Of a DNA stretch of 64,000 nt, positions 25,995 through 34,720 are shown piece by piece (positions within the stretch are counted from its first letter, which is position 1; every line of letters starts with the position of its first letter). The notes under the pieces were generated by a model. That model was not told where the DNA came from. It did no database searches and was given only the letters and a program-made list of their open reading frames with translations. The translations under genes and the position numbers were made by a program. The stretch is from NCBI GenBank assembly GCA_045805805.1, contig JBJMKO010000137.1, forward strand, positions 1 to 64,000, in the 5' to 3' direction. This stretch comes from VRUE01 sp045805805 (GTDB lineage Bacteria > Actinomycetota > Thermoleophilia > Solirubrobacterales > 70-9).

Positions 25995-26426
25995 TCAACC
26001 CGGACTCGGCGGCAGCTCGATCGTCCCAATGCCGAGCTCAGCGGCGACGGCGAGCACGTCGGAGTCAGAGCTCGCGATCTTGTCTTTCGGCCCGGCGGCC
26101 GCCAAAAGCACGCAATCGGCCAGCGCCAGGGACCGACGCTTGCGGTGATAGTGCTGGCTGCGAATCGCGCCGGCCCGTCGGGCCAGGTTCAAATCGACCG
26201 CAATCGGCATGATCGGACCCTCGAAAAGGGGTTCGAGCACCTCGGCCACGCGCTCGTGCGAAAGCCCGGTCCGCCGACCCGACCTGTCATAGGCCTCGGC
26301 GACGTTGGCGGTGGTCATCGCGACCGATCCGCGGCGAAGGAGGGCGAGGACGGGCTCCATCGCCGGCTCCCCACGGATGACCGCGATCAGCGCGTTCGCG
26401 TCCAGCAGCGTCAGCGGTTTTTCCAC
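25995..26426 (-). CDS. PIN-domain toxin (VapC-like)
   Basis: 143 residues with PIN-domain acidic residues: LLDANALIAVIRGEP (first Asp), NVAEAYDRSGR (Glu), SLALADCVLLAAA (Asp) and IASSDSDVLAVAAELG (late Asp). VapC toxins are Mg-dependent RNases. GTG at 26426 overlaps the antitoxin gene by 16 bp, the usual TA arrangement. Confidence 0.85.
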   Translation of the reverse strand: MEKPLTLLDANALIAVIRGEPAMEPVLALLRRGSVAMTTANVAEAYDRSGRRTGLSHERVAEVLEPLFEGPIMPIAVDLNLARRAGAIRSQHYHRKRRSLALADCVLLAAAGPKDKIASSDSDVLAVAAELGIGTIELPPSPG

Positions 26427-26686
26427 TTGCGCTCTTCCGCTTCCGCCTCCGCCTCGCGTTCTTCTCGCGCGACTGCCTCCCAGTCGAGCTTCGGTCCCTC
26501 CCCGGCGAACGCCCCAGCGGCGGCCGCGATCGGGTCGTCGGGAGCGGGCTTGAGGACGATCTCCTCGCCCCGATCCTCGAGTGTGACCGTCGTCGTCCCC
26601 CAGCGCTTGCGGATAGGGGCGGGGATCGAGACCTGGCCGCCCTTGCTTATTTTCATGCGTTTTTTCATGAACATGAAGTTTATCAT
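26411..26686 (-). CDS. AbrB/MazE-like antitoxin (VapB-like)
   Basis: A swapped-hairpin DNA-binding N terminus (MKISKGGQVSIPAPIRKRWG) followed by an acidic toxin-binding tail (LDWEAVAREEREAEAEAEER). Several ATGs (26686, 26674, 26668, 26656) could be starts; GAGGAG at 26698-26703 favours 26686 but spacing is long. The AT-rich start region with repeated TTCATG may be the autoregulatory operator. Confidence 0.8.
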   Translation of the reverse strand: MINFMFMKKRMKISKGGQVSIPAPIRKRWGTTTVTLEDRGEEIVLKPAPDDPIAAAAGAFAGEGPKLDWEAVAREEREAEAEAEERKWKNR

Positions 26687-26733
26687 GAGGCATCTCGCTC
26701 CTCGACTCGTGCACACCCTCATAAGGTCTTCGG

Positions 26734-27330
26734 ATGGCCCATCTCTCCCCCCCGGCGACCTTCTACTTCGACCTCGGCTCGCCCTACGCGTACCTGGCCG
26801 CGGAGCGGATCAGCGGGCTGTTCACCGAAGCGGGGCTGGAGCAGCCGGAGTGGCAGCCGGTCCTGCTCGGCGGGCTGTTCAGGACCTTCGGCCGGGACTC
26901 CTGGGCCAATGGGCCGGGACGGGCCGAGGGGATCGCCGAGGTAGAGCGGCGCGCTGCTGCCTACGGGCTGCCGCCCCTGGCCTGGCCGGAGCCCTGGCCG
27001 GGGAACACGCTCTTCGCGATGCGGGTAGCGACCTTCGCCAAGCAGACGGGCCGCACCGTCTCCTTCGCCCTCGCCGCCTTCCGCCAGGCCTTCGCCGCCG
27101 GGCGCGACCTCTCCGAGCCCGACAACGTGCTGATCGCCGCCGCGGCCTGCGAGCTTCACCCGCGGGCGCTGCTCAAGGCGGTCGAGACACAGGGGGTGAA
27201 GAGCGCCCTGCGCGAGGCGACCGACCGCGCGGCCGAGCTGGGCGTCACCGGCGTGCCCGCGCTGGTTGTCGACGGCAAGGTCTTCTGGGGCGACGACAGA
27301 GTCGAGGAGGCGGTCGCCGCGGCGAGCTAG
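26734..27330 (+). CDS. DsbA-family / 2-hydroxychromene-2-carboxylate isomerase-like protein
   Basis: 198 residues of thioredoxin-fold kappa-GST type. FYFDLGSPYAYLAAERI carries Ser at the position of the CxxC cysteine, as in HCCA isomerases, and the C-terminal TGVPALVVDGKVFWGDDRVE has the cis-Pro loop. Glutathione itself is unusual in Actinobacteria, so the thiol partner is uncertain. It stands between VapBC and pdhA. Confidence 0.85.
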   Translation: MAHLSPPATFYFDLGSPYAYLAAERISGLFTEAGLEQPEWQPVLLGGLFRTFGRDSWANGPGRAEGIAEVERRAAAYGLPPLAWPEPWPGNTLFAMRVATFAKQTGRTVSFALAAFRQAFAAGRDLSEPDNVLIAAAACELHPRALLKAVETQGVKSALREATDRAAELGVTGVPALVVDGKVFWGDDRVEEAVAAAS

Positions 27331-27407
27331 ACGATGGACGGGGTGGCCGCGTGCGACGCCTCATCCAGGCGCGCGAGGTCGCGGTGTCCATCATCTAAGG
27401 TCAGGTC

Positions 27408-28595
27408 GTGGCCGATCTCCCTGACGCCTCCACCTGTTACGAGCTGCTCGCCCGGATGGCCCTGATCCGGCGCTTCGAGGAGGAGGCGGGGCGCCAGTAC
27501 CAGCGGGCCAAGGCGGGCGGCTTCCTCCACCTGGCGATCGGCGAGGAGGCGACGATCGTCGGCACCGCCTCGGTGATGGGCGAGGAGGACTACCTGATCG
27601 GCACCTACCGCACGCACGGCCACGCGATCGCCCGCGGCACCGACCCCAAGCGCGTGATGGCGGAGCTGTTCGGCCGGGTCGACGGGACCAGCGGCGGGCG
27701 CGGTGGCTCGATGCACATCTTCGACCGCGAGCACCGCTTCATGGGCGGCTACGGGATCGTCGGCGGCAACCTGCCGATCGCGGCCGGCCTGGCGCTCGCC
27801 TCCGACTACAAGGGCGAAGACGCGGTCACCGTCTGCATGTTCGGCGACGGCGCCTCCAACGCCGGCAATTTCGGCGAGACGATGAACCTCGCCGCGCTCT
27901 GGAGCCTGCCCGTCCTCTTCCTGGTCGAGAACAACCTCTACGGAATGGGCACCTCGGTCGAGCGTCACTCGGCCCAGACCGATCTCTCCAAGAAGGCGGA
28001 GGGCTACGGGGTTCCGGGTCAGCGGATCGACGGCATGGACGTGCTGGCGGTGCGCGAGGCCGTCGGAGAGGGCATCCGGCTCGCGCGCGAGGAGCGCCGG
28101 CCGACGCTGATCGAGGCGTTCACCTACCGCTTCCGCGGCCACTCCGCCGCCGACCCCGAGGTCTACCGCGAGCGCGAGGAGGTCGAGAAGTGGCAGGGCA
28201 AAGATCCGATCGAGAGCTTCGCGCGGCGCTGCATCGAGGCCGGGGTGCTGGGCGAGCGCGAGCTCGGCGAGGTGCGCGAGAAGGCCGAGGCCGCGGTCCT
28301 GGCGGCAGTCGAGTTCGCCGAGGCCTCGCCGGAGCCGGCGCTCGACACTCTCTACGAGAACCTCTACGCGGTGGGCGAGACCGAGGGCTGGTACGCGGTC
28401 GACGAGCGCAGCCCCGAGCCGCACCGCGGCGAGCGAGAGGATCGGATGCCGGCGGCGGCGCGCGAGCTGGCCGAGGCGGGCGCCGCCTACGCCGGGCAAC
28501 CGGACGGGCCGCGTCCCAACCCGGCTGAGGACGGCGACGCCCAGGAGGGAACCGAGCCGGAGGTCGTGGGCGAGCGCGAGGAGGTCGAGGACTGA
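27408..28595 (+). CDS. pdhA: Pyruvate dehydrogenase E1 component, alpha subunit
   Basis: TPP-dependent decarboxylase subunit of the alpha2-beta2 type. Thiamine-binding GDGASNAGNFGETMNLAALW...LVENN is intact (GDG to NN), and GGRGGSMHIFD and YRFRGHSAADPE are typical. 395 residues is longer than the usual 320-370 because of an acidic, low-complexity C-terminal tail of about 60 residues. Its stop overlaps the pdhB ATG by one base. Branched-chain substrates cannot be excluded by sequence alone. Confidence 0.93.
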   Translation: MADLPDASTCYELLARMALIRRFEEEAGRQYQRAKAGGFLHLAIGEEATIVGTASVMGEEDYLIGTYRTHGHAIARGTDPKRVMAELFGRVDGTSGGRGGSMHIFDREHRFMGGYGIVGGNLPIAAGLALASDYKGEDAVTVCMFGDGASNAGNFGETMNLAALWSLPVLFLVENNLYGMGTSVERHSAQTDLSKKAEGYGVPGQRIDGMDVLAVREAVGEGIRLAREERRPTLIEAFTYRFRGHSAADPEVYREREEVEKWQGKDPIESFARRCIEAGVLGERELGEVREKAEAAVLAAVEFAEASPEPALDTLYENLYAVGETEGWYAVDERSPEPHRGEREDRMPAAARELAEAGAAYAGQPDGPRPNPAEDGDAQEGTEPEVVGEREEVED

Positions 28596-29584
28596 TGGCG
28601 ACGCTGCGAATGCGCGAGGCGCTGCGCGACGCGATGGCCGAGGAGATGCGGCGTGACGAGGCGGTTTTCGTGATGGGCGAGGACGTCGGCGTCTTCCAGG
28701 GCGCCTTCAAGGTGACCGAAGGGCTGCTCGAGGAGTTCGGCGAGCGGCGCGTGCGCGACACGCCGATCTCCGAGAACACGATCGTCGGCACCGGCGTCGG
28801 CGCGGCGATGGCCGGGCTGCGGCCGATCGTCGAGCTGATGACGGTCAACTTCGCCCTGCTGGCGCTGGACCAGATCGTCAACCACGCCGCCGCGATCCCC
28901 TACATGTTCAACGGCCAGGCGCAGGTACCGATGGTGATCCGGATGCCGGGCGGCGGCGGGCACCAGCTCGGCCCCACCCACTCGCATAGCTTCGAGGCGC
29001 TCTTCCTGCAGGTGCCGGGCCTGCTGGTCGCCTGCCCCTCGACGCCGGCCGACGGCAAAGCCCTGCTGAAGGCGGCGATCCGCGACGACAACCCGGTGGT
29101 CTTCGTCGAGCACGAGAACCTCTACGGGCGCCGGGGCGAGGTCGCCGAGGACGGCGACGAGGTGCTGCGCTTCGGCGAGGCGGCGGTGCGCCGCGAGGGC
29201 TCCGACGTGACGATCGTCGGCATCCTCAAGATGGCCCACATCGCCGAGGACGCGGCGCGGGCGCTCTCACACGAGCACGGGGTCGAGGCCGAGGTGATCG
29301 ACCCGCGCACCCTGCGCCCACTCGACCTCGACACGATCCTCGCCTCGGTGCGCAAGACCAACCGGGCGGTGATCGTCGAGGAGGGCTGGCCGCACGGCGG
29401 CGTCGGCGCCAACATCTCGGCCCTGATCACCGAGCAGGCCTTCGACCACCTCGACGCGCCGGTGCAGCGGGTCACCGGAGCGGACGTGCACATGCCTTAT
29501 TCGCGGCGGTTGGAGCAGGCTGCTATTCCTCATGAGGAGCATGTTGTGAAGGCGGCGCTGGCTACCTTGGAGGGGTCGCTGTGA
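28595..29584 (+). CDS. pdhB: Pyruvate dehydrogenase E1 component, beta subunit
   Basis: 329-residue transketolase-type beta subunit (MGEDVGVFQGAFKVTEGLLE; DTPISENTIVGTGVGAAMAG; PHSHSFE-like GPTHSHSFEALFLQVPGLLV; DPRTLRPLDLDTIL). It completes the E1 heterotetramer with PdhA and sits 1 bp overlapped with it. A 165-bp gap with a palindromic repeat separates it from pdhC. Confidence 0.95.
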   Translation: MATLRMREALRDAMAEEMRRDEAVFVMGEDVGVFQGAFKVTEGLLEEFGERRVRDTPISENTIVGTGVGAAMAGLRPIVELMTVNFALLALDQIVNHAAAIPYMFNGQAQVPMVIRMPGGGGHQLGPTHSHSFEALFLQVPGLLVACPSTPADGKALLKAAIRDDNPVVFVEHENLYGRRGEVAEDGDEVLRFGEAAVRREGSDVTIVGILKMAHIAEDAARALSHEHGVEAEVIDPRTLRPLDLDTILASVRKTNRAVIVEEGWPHGGVGANISALITEQAFDHLDAPVQRVTGADVHMPYSRRLEQAAIPHEEHVVKAALATLEGSL

Positions 29585-29596
29585 TTGCTTCTGGCG

Positions 29597-29688
29597 CGGC
29601 GGGTCCTGTCACCGAATGGGGCCCACCACCCCCTGCGGTAGCTAAAGCTTCCTCGGGGGTGGTCCCCCCATTCGGCGCCACCCCCCGC
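29597..29688 (+). repeat. Palindromic repeat copy A (intergenic pdhB-pdhC)
   Basis: About 92 bp. It shares blocks with copy B: GGGTCCTGTC, CCACCACCCCCTGCGGT, GCTAAAGC, CCTCGGGGG and GCGCCACCC. The outer stem is ACCGAATGGGG/CCCCATTCGG where copy B has GCTGCAGGGG/CCCCTGCAGC, so both arms change together. The inner AGCTAAAGCT hairpin likewise covaries. Confidence 0.85.
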
Positions 29689-29749
29689 GAGGAACGGAGA
29701 ACGGCGACGACTCGGCAACGAGCCGGCGGAGCTACTGAGAGGAGAGCTC

Positions 29750-31072
29750 ATGGCTGAGGTGGTGATGCCCAGGCTTTCCGACTCGATGGAGGAGGGGACG
29801 ATCCTGCAGTGGCTCAAGCAGGTCGGCGACGAGGTGTCTGTTGGGGATGAGCTTGTGGAGATCGAGACGGATAAGGCGAACATGGCGTATGAATCTGATG
29901 TCGCTGGGACGCTGACGGAGATCGTGGCTCAGGAGGGGGAAACACTGCCGATCGGGAGCGTCATCGCTCGGATCGGGGATTCGGAGGAAGGCTCAAACGG
30001 CTCAGCCGCGGGTCCTGTCGCTGCAGGGGACCCACCACCCCCTGCGGTCGCTAAAGCGTCCTCGGGGGCGGTCCCCCCTGCAGCGCCACCCGCGGACGCG
30101 GCGGCGATCAACGCGGTCCCGGAAGCTGCGGACGGAGACGGTCGAGTCAAGGCCTCTCCCGTGGCTCGACGGATCGCGAATGAGCGCGGCCTCGATTTGG
30201 GGGAGCTTGAGGGATCGGGACCGGGTGGGCGGATCGTCAAGGCAGACGTTGAACGGGCCGCTTCCTCCGCGGGTGGCGCGGACTCGGGGGGGCCGAGAAC
30301 GGAGGCGGAGCCCCCGCCCGCAGGCCCCCCCGAGTCCGCGACGGGGCCCGCGGCCGACACGCCCCGTCCCGAGACGGCCAAGGGCGAGGTCACATACGAA
30401 GAGCTCTCCAAGCTTCAGTCGACGATCTCCCGTCGCATGGCCGAGTCGAAGGCGACCGCGCCGCACTTCTACCTGGAGGCCGAGGTCGAGATGAGCCGGC
30501 TGGTCGCTGCACGGGCTCAGATCAAGGCCGAGGCGAAGGAGGGAGATGTGGTGCCTTCCTTCAACGACATGGTGGTCAAGGCCTGCGCACTGGCGTTGCG
30601 CGAGCACCCGCGAGCCAATGGCGCCTATAAGGATGGGCGCTTTGAGCTCTACTCGCGAGTGAACGTGGGGGTCGCGGTTTCGGCCAAAGACGCGCTGGTG
30701 GTCCCCACGCTGTTCGACGCCGACCGCAAGAGCCTGCGCCAGATCGCTTCAGACGCGCGGGGGCTGGCGCAGCGGGTGCGTGACGGTCAGATCACTCCGC
30801 CGGAGCTCTCGGGTGCGACGTTCACCGTCTCCAACCTGGGCATGTTCGGAATCGACAGCTTCGCCGCGGTGATCAACCCCCCGCAAGCAGCGATCCTCGC
30901 CGTAGGCGCGATCGCCGAGCGCCCGGTCGTCCGCGACGGCGGGATCGGCACCGCCCACCTGATGCGGGTCAACCTGGCCTGCGACCACCGCATCCTCTAC
31001 GGCGCCCCCGCCGCCGAATTCCTGGCCCGCATAAGAACACTCCTCGAAGAGCCCCTCTCCCTAGCTCTCTGA
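29750..31072 (+). CDS. pdhC: Dihydrolipoamide acetyltransferase (E2)
   Basis: 440 residues. Lipoyl domain at 1-77 with lipoylation Lys in EIETDKANMAYE; peripheral-subunit-binding domain around 128-163 (VKASPVARRIANERGLDLGE); catalytic domain from about 210, ending NLACDHRILYGAPAAEFL. The usual DHRxxDG Asp is Tyr here, a variant also seen in other E2-like proteins. Both Pro/Ala-rich linkers contain in-frame copies of a palindromic repeat (30006-30095 and 30267-30353). Clear ribosome site GAGGAG precedes ATG 29750. Confidence 0.94.
   Translation: MAEVVMPRLSDSMEEGTILQWLKQVGDEVSVGDELVEIETDKANMAYESDVAGTLTEIVAQEGETLPIGSVIARIGDSEEGSNGSAAGPVAAGDPPPPAVAKASSGAVPPAAPPADAAAINAVPEAADGDGRVKASPVARRIANERGLDLGELEGSGPGGRIVKADVERAASSAGGADSGGPRTEAEPPPAGPPESATGPAADTPRPETAKGEVTYEELSKLQSTISRRMAESKATAPHFYLEAEVEMSRLVAARAQIKAEAKEGDVVPSFNDMVVKACALALREHPRANGAYKDGRFELYSRVNVGVAVSAKDALVVPTLFDADRKSLRQIASDARGLAQRVRDGQITPPELSGATFTVSNLGMFGIDSFAAVINPPQAAILAVGAIAERPVVRDGGIGTAHLMRVNLACDHRILYGAPAAEFLARIRTLLEEPLSLAL
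30006..30095 (+). repeat. Palindromic repeat copy B (inside pdhC)
   Basis: 90 bp ending in perfect 8-bp inverted termini CCGCGGGT/ACCCGCGG. It is read in frame as part of the first PdhC linker (GPVAAGDPPPPAVAKASSG). Length is a multiple of three and the frame has no stop. Confidence 0.85.
30267..30353 (-). repeat. Palindromic repeat copy C1 (inside pdhC, opposite orientation)
   Basis: 87 bp with termini CCGCGGGT/GCCCGCGG. It is 84/87 identical by eye to the reverse complement of copy C2 at 32252-32338. It encodes part of the second PdhC linker (SAGGADSGGPRTEAEPPPAG). Confidence 0.88.
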
Positions 31073-31167
31073 GAGGGCAGGCGGTCAAGCAGATCAAGGA
31101 CGCAGGAGGCGCGGCGTGCTCTGCACGCAAGCGACCGAGGACGCCGATATGCGCCGCGCCGCGTGCC
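31071..31167. terminator. Large structured element between convergent pdhC and membrane-protein gene
   Basis: CTGAGAGGGCA at the 3' end of pdhC pairs with TGCCCTCTCAG at the 3' end of the opposing gene (11 bp, about 75-base interior). GGCGCGGCG pairs with CGCCGCGCC inside. It may be a bidirectional terminator or another palindromic repeat. Confidence 0.5.
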
Positions 31168-31170
31168 CTC

Positions 31171-32895
31171 TCAGCAGGTCTTGCGGGCGCCGGTGACCGC
31201 GTTCCACGCCCGGCCCAGGGAGAAGTCCGCCGCGACACGCAGGATTCCCGGGTGCGACGCTCGGGCGACGGTCCACTCGCCTTGGCGGAGCAGGCAGCCG
31301 GCGCCGCGGGAGATCGACCAGTACGGGGTGAAGTTGACCCGGACGAGGAATTGGCCGGGGCGGCTGACGTCGAGGCCGAAACTCTGGCGGCCGACCCAGA
31401 GGATCCGGGCCGCGGCCGCTCCCAGCGGCTCGACCAGAGGCTCGGGGTCGCGCACCGCGTAGATGCGCCAGTGGGATGAGCTCCAGCGCAGATCGAGGTA
31501 GGAGGGTTCGCTGAGGATCAGCTTCCGCTCGGCCACCGAGGAGTAGTCGAGGGACGCATCGGGCAGGGCCACGTAGGAGATCGCGTTCTGGCGCAGCCAG
31601 TGACGATAGGTCGCGGTGGTGAGCGGGACGTCGTCGCCGTAGAAGATGTCGTCGCGGGTGGTGTCGAGCTGGCGCAGCCAACCTCGCGCCAGCTCGAACT
31701 GCGAGGCGAGATAGGCGGACTCCCAGTGGTTGGCCGTGGGTGGGACCTCGACCCGCACCCCCTCTCCACCGTGGTCCCGCAACCAACGCGCTGCCGGCTG
31801 GAAGTAGCCGCGCGAGGTCGAAGGGTCGCCGACGCTGCGGGCGATCTGGCCGACGCTCGCGTTCACCTGCCAGTAGAGGCCGCCGGCCATGAACAGCGCC
31901 AGGAACCAGGGAGAGACCCGCGGGCGGCGTGCCAGCACCACGGCGGCCAGAACCGGCCCGCCGAAGAGGGCGCCGAGGCGGACCGCGTTGCCGCCGACCG
32001 GGTTGGGCACGAGCCAGATCAGCGTTGAGGCGAGCAGGTAGGCCGCGATTACCCAGCGCAGCTGGCACTCCTCCTCGCGCAGGCCGCGGGTGACGTAGAG
32101 CGCCGAGCCGCACCAGAGCGGGATCGCGACGAAGGACGAGAAGGCGAAGGGGAACTGGCCGGCGTCCGGGAAGACCAGGTTGGGGACCAGCGTCAAGGCG
32201 AGGGCGATCGATGCTGTCCAGAGGGCTGGGCCGTTGGACCAGAGTGCTGTGCCGCGGGCCCCGTCGTGGACTCGGGGGGGCCTGCGGGCGGGGGCTTCGC
32301 CTCCGTTCTCGGCCCCCCCGAGGCCGCGCCACCCGCGGGTGAGACGGCTCCAGTCAATCGACGAGCCCGAGGCGGCGGCCAGGACGCCCGCAAGGAACAC
32401 CGCCGCCACCGGGCTTGAGAGGGCGCAGGCGGTGGCTCCGAGGAAAGCTTGGGCGATCCGGTGGGTTTGCAGAGCTCGTAGAGATGCCAGTGCGAATGCG
32501 ACGCCGAGGGCGAAGGTGAGCTGGCCGTCGGCGAGCAGGGTCACCACGCCGGCGGCGAACCAGAGGGTCGCCCAGCGTGCCGGCTCGCCCCAGTGGTCGC
32601 GGACGAGGCGGTCGAAGAAGTAGGAGGAGGCGACGACCGACACCGTGCCCACCAGCTGGGGCCCCAGCAGCGAGGCGAGTGGCGGAAAGAGGATGCTGTA
32701 GGTGAGGGTGTAGTGGCCGCCGTACCAGCTGCCGTTCCAGATCGCCAGGCCGGCGTGCTGGAAGAGCTCGGTGCGAAAGACCTGGGCGGCGAGATCGCCG
32801 ACCTGCGGGTTCCAGGCCAGCATCAGGGAGGCAAGTGCGGCGCTGAGCGCCACGGCCGGAAGCCAGTCTGGCCGTAGGGTCTTGGACTGGGCCAT
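31171..32895 (-). CDS. Multi-pass membrane protein, GT-C glycosyltransferase-like
   Basis: 574 residues with about ten hydrophobic segments in the first 390 residues and a C-terminal extracytoplasmic domain (YFQPAARWLRDHGGEGVRVE; NHWESAYLASQFELARGWLR). The layout (helices, then a soluble domain ending in a beta-rich tail) resembles actinobacterial GT-C-like or 6-pyruvoyl-tetrahydropterin-synthase-related membrane proteins. ATG at 32895 (MAQSKTLRPDW) was chosen; the upstream extension overlaps lipB. A palindromic repeat inserts about 29 residues near position 190 (GGAENGGEAPARRPPR). Confidence 0.7.
   Translation of the reverse strand: MAQSKTLRPDWLPAVALSAALASLMLAWNPQVGDLAAQVFRTELFQHAGLAIWNGSWYGGHYTLTYSILFPPLASLLGPQLVGTVSVVASSYFFDRLVRDHWGEPARWATLWFAAGVVTLLADGQLTFALGVAFALASLRALQTHRIAQAFLGATACALSSPVAAVFLAGVLAAASGSSIDWSRLTRGWRGLGGAENGGEAPARRPPRVHDGARGTALWSNGPALWTASIALALTLVPNLVFPDAGQFPFAFSSFVAIPLWCGSALYVTRGLREEECQLRWVIAAYLLASTLIWLVPNPVGGNAVRLGALFGGPVLAAVVLARRPRVSPWFLALFMAGGLYWQVNASVGQIARSVGDPSTSRGYFQPAARWLRDHGGEGVRVEVPPTANHWESAYLASQFELARGWLRQLDTTRDDIFYGDDVPLTTATYRHWLRQNAISYVALPDASLDYSSVAERKLILSEPSYLDLRWSSSHWRIYAVRDPEPLVEPLGAAAARILWVGRQSFGLDVSRPGQFLVRVNFTPYWSISRGAGCLLRQGEWTVARASHPGILRVAADFSLGRAWNAVTGARKTC
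32252..32338 (+). repeat. Palindromic repeat copy C2 (inside membrane-protein gene)
   Basis: 87 bp with ends CCGCGGGC/ACCCGCGG, nearly identical to C1 but inverted relative to it and translated in a different reading frame. The open frame is kept, so the protein carries a Gly/Pro/Arg-rich insertion between membrane segments. Confidence 0.88.
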
Positions 32896-32942
32896 GGGGG
32901 GCGGCGCCAAGGATAGAGCGGCGCCGTGCAACGATTTCGAGA

Positions 32943-33716
32943 ATGAGCGGCGAAGTCCTGGTAGTCCGTTGCGGCACGGTCCCCTACGAGAAGGCCGCCG
33001 TCGCCCAGCGCTGGCTGCGCAGCGCCCGCCAGGAGCAGGCGATCCCCGACGTGCTGCTGCTGCTCGAGCACCCTCCCGTCTACAGCCGCGGCCGCCGCTC
33101 GACGGCAGAGGAGCTGCCGGTGGCAAGGGAGTGGTATGAGGCACAGGGGATCGAGGTGCGCGACACCGACCGCGGTGGCCGCGTCACCTACCACGGGCCG
33201 GGACAGCTGGTCGCCTACCCGATCGTCGACCTGCAGCCCTACGGCGACGACGTCCACGAGTACGTGCGCCGCCTCGAGCGGGTGGCGATCGGCGCCCTCG
33301 CCGAGCACGGCGTCAGCGCCACGACGATCGAGGGCCTGACAGGAGTCTGGACCGAGGGAGAGCCCCCCACCCCCGGCCGACGGGCCTCAGACGTCCAAAC
33401 AGCGAACGTTTCAGGCCCGTCGACGGGAGAGGCGCGGAAGATCGGGTCGATCGGGGTGCATGTGAGCCGGGGGGTTACTACGCACGGGCTGGCGATCAAC
33501 GTCAACAACGACCTGCAGCCGTTCGGGTGGATCGTGCCCTGCGGGATCGAGGGCTGCCAGGTCACCTCGCTGAGTCGCGAGCTGGGAGACGAGCAGGACC
33601 TCGACGCTTTCGCCGACACGGTCGCCGGCCGCTTCGCCGAGGTCTACGAGCGCACGCCCACCACGGTCAGCCCCGCCGACCTGGGACTCGACAACGCTAG
33701 GCTCGGCGTCGCATGA
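32943..33716 (+). CDS. lipB: Octanoyltransferase LipB
   Basis: It transfers octanoate from acyl-ACP to lipoyl domains. DRGGRVTYHGPGQLVAYPI, the catalytic-Lys strand ARKIGSIGVHVSRGVTTHGL and Cys in WIVPCGIEGCQVTSL are intact. 257 residues is longer than usual because about 20 residues (EGEPPTPGRRASDVQTANVS region) are inserted just before RKIGSIGV; the insert is encoded by a 45-nt hairpin. lipA starts within its stop (ATGA). Expected to serve PdhC of the adjacent operon. Confidence 0.94.
   Translation: MSGEVLVVRCGTVPYEKAAVAQRWLRSARQEQAIPDVLLLLEHPPVYSRGRRSTAEELPVAREWYEAQGIEVRDTDRGGRVTYHGPGQLVAYPIVDLQPYGDDVHEYVRRLERVAIGALAEHGVSATTIEGLTGVWTEGEPPTPGRRASDVQTANVSGPSTGEARKIGSIGVHVSRGVTTHGLAINVNNDLQPFGWIVPCGIEGCQVTSLSRELGDEQDLDAFADTVAGRFAEVYERTPTTVSPADLGLDNARLGVA
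33378..33422. repeat. 45-nt hairpin inserted in lipB
   Basis: CGACGGGCCT (33378-33387) pairs with AGGCCCGTCG (33413-33422); AGACGT pairs with ACGTTT inside. It is translated in frame as an extra loop in LipB. Sequence differs from the 87-93 bp repeat family. Confidence 0.75.
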
Positions 33717-34720
33717 GCGAGACGACCGCAGGCCCGGGGGCCTCTCCCCTGCCATCCACCGCTTCGCCCCCCGCGGAGCGCGTCCACGTCACCCGCTCCC
33801 GCGCCAAGCCGGGCGGGACCGCTGCCGAGAGCGGCGACACCGTCCCCTTCCGCCGCGCCCGCAAGCCGCCCTGGCTGAAGGTGCCGGCGCCCGGGGGGCC
33901 GACCTACCGCCGGCTCAAGGCGACGATCGGCTCCGACAACCTGCACACGGTCTGCGAGGAGGCAAACTGCCCCAACGTCGGCGAGTGCTGGGAGCGCGGG
34001 ACCGCGACCTTCATGATCCTCGGCGACGTCTGCACCCGCCGCTGCGGGTTCTGCAACGTGAAGACGGGCGTGCCGACCTGGCACGACCCGCTGGAGCCGG
34101 CGCGCGTCGCCAACCAGGTGAAGAAGATGGGGCTGCGCCACGCGGTCGTCACCTCGGTCGACCGCGACGACCTGCCCGACTACGGCGCGAGCGCCTTCGT
34201 CGGGGTGATCCGCTCGATCCGGATGCAGGCGCCGGGCTGCAAGGTGGAGATCCTCACGCCGGACTTCCGCGGCCAGGAGATGCCGCTGGCGAAGGTGATC
34301 CACGAGCGGCCCGACGTCTTCAACCACAACGTCGAGACGGTGCCGCGCCTGTACCCGGTGGCGCGGCGCGGCTCCAAGTTCCTGCGCTCGGCCCGGGTGC
34401 TGAAGATGGCGAAGGAGATGGGCGGCGATCGAGTCGTCACCAAGTCGGGGCTGATGGTCGGCCTCGGCGAGTCCTTCGAGGAGATGGTCGAGGCATTCGG
34501 GATCCTGCGCGAGCACCGCGTCCAGGTGCTGACCGTGGGCCAGTACCTGCGCCCAACCGAGAACCACCTGCCGGTTGTCCGCTACTGGCACCCGGAGGAG
34601 TTCGAGGCACTGGAGAAGGCCGCCTACGAGCTCGGGTTCGAGTCAGTGGCGTCGGGACCGCTGGTGCGCAGCAGCTACCACGCGGACCAGAACCTGCCCG
34701 AGCGGGCGCTTGCCTCCTAG
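33713..34720 (+). CDS. lipA: Lipoyl synthase
   Basis: Radical SAM enzyme inserting two sulfurs into octanoyl groups. Auxiliary cluster cysteines in CEEANCPNVGEC and radical SAM cysteines in CTRRCGFCNV; C-terminal SSYHAD supplies the family's cluster Ser. The first 45 residues are a Pro/Ser-rich extension not conserved in LipA. 335 residues. Coupled to lipB by a 4-bp overlap. Confidence 0.96.
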   Translation: MSETTAGPGASPLPSTASPPAERVHVTRSRAKPGGTAAESGDTVPFRRARKPPWLKVPAPGGPTYRRLKATIGSDNLHTVCEEANCPNVGECWERGTATFMILGDVCTRRCGFCNVKTGVPTWHDPLEPARVANQVKKMGLRHAVVTSVDRDDLPDYGASAFVGVIRSIRMQAPGCKVEILTPDFRGQEMPLAKVIHERPDVFNHNVETVPRLYPVARRGSKFLRSARVLKMAKEMGGDRVVTKSGLMVGLGESFEEMVEAFGILREHRVQVLTVGQYLRPTENHLPVVRYWHPEEFEALEKAAYELGFESVASGPLVRSSYHADQNLPERALAS

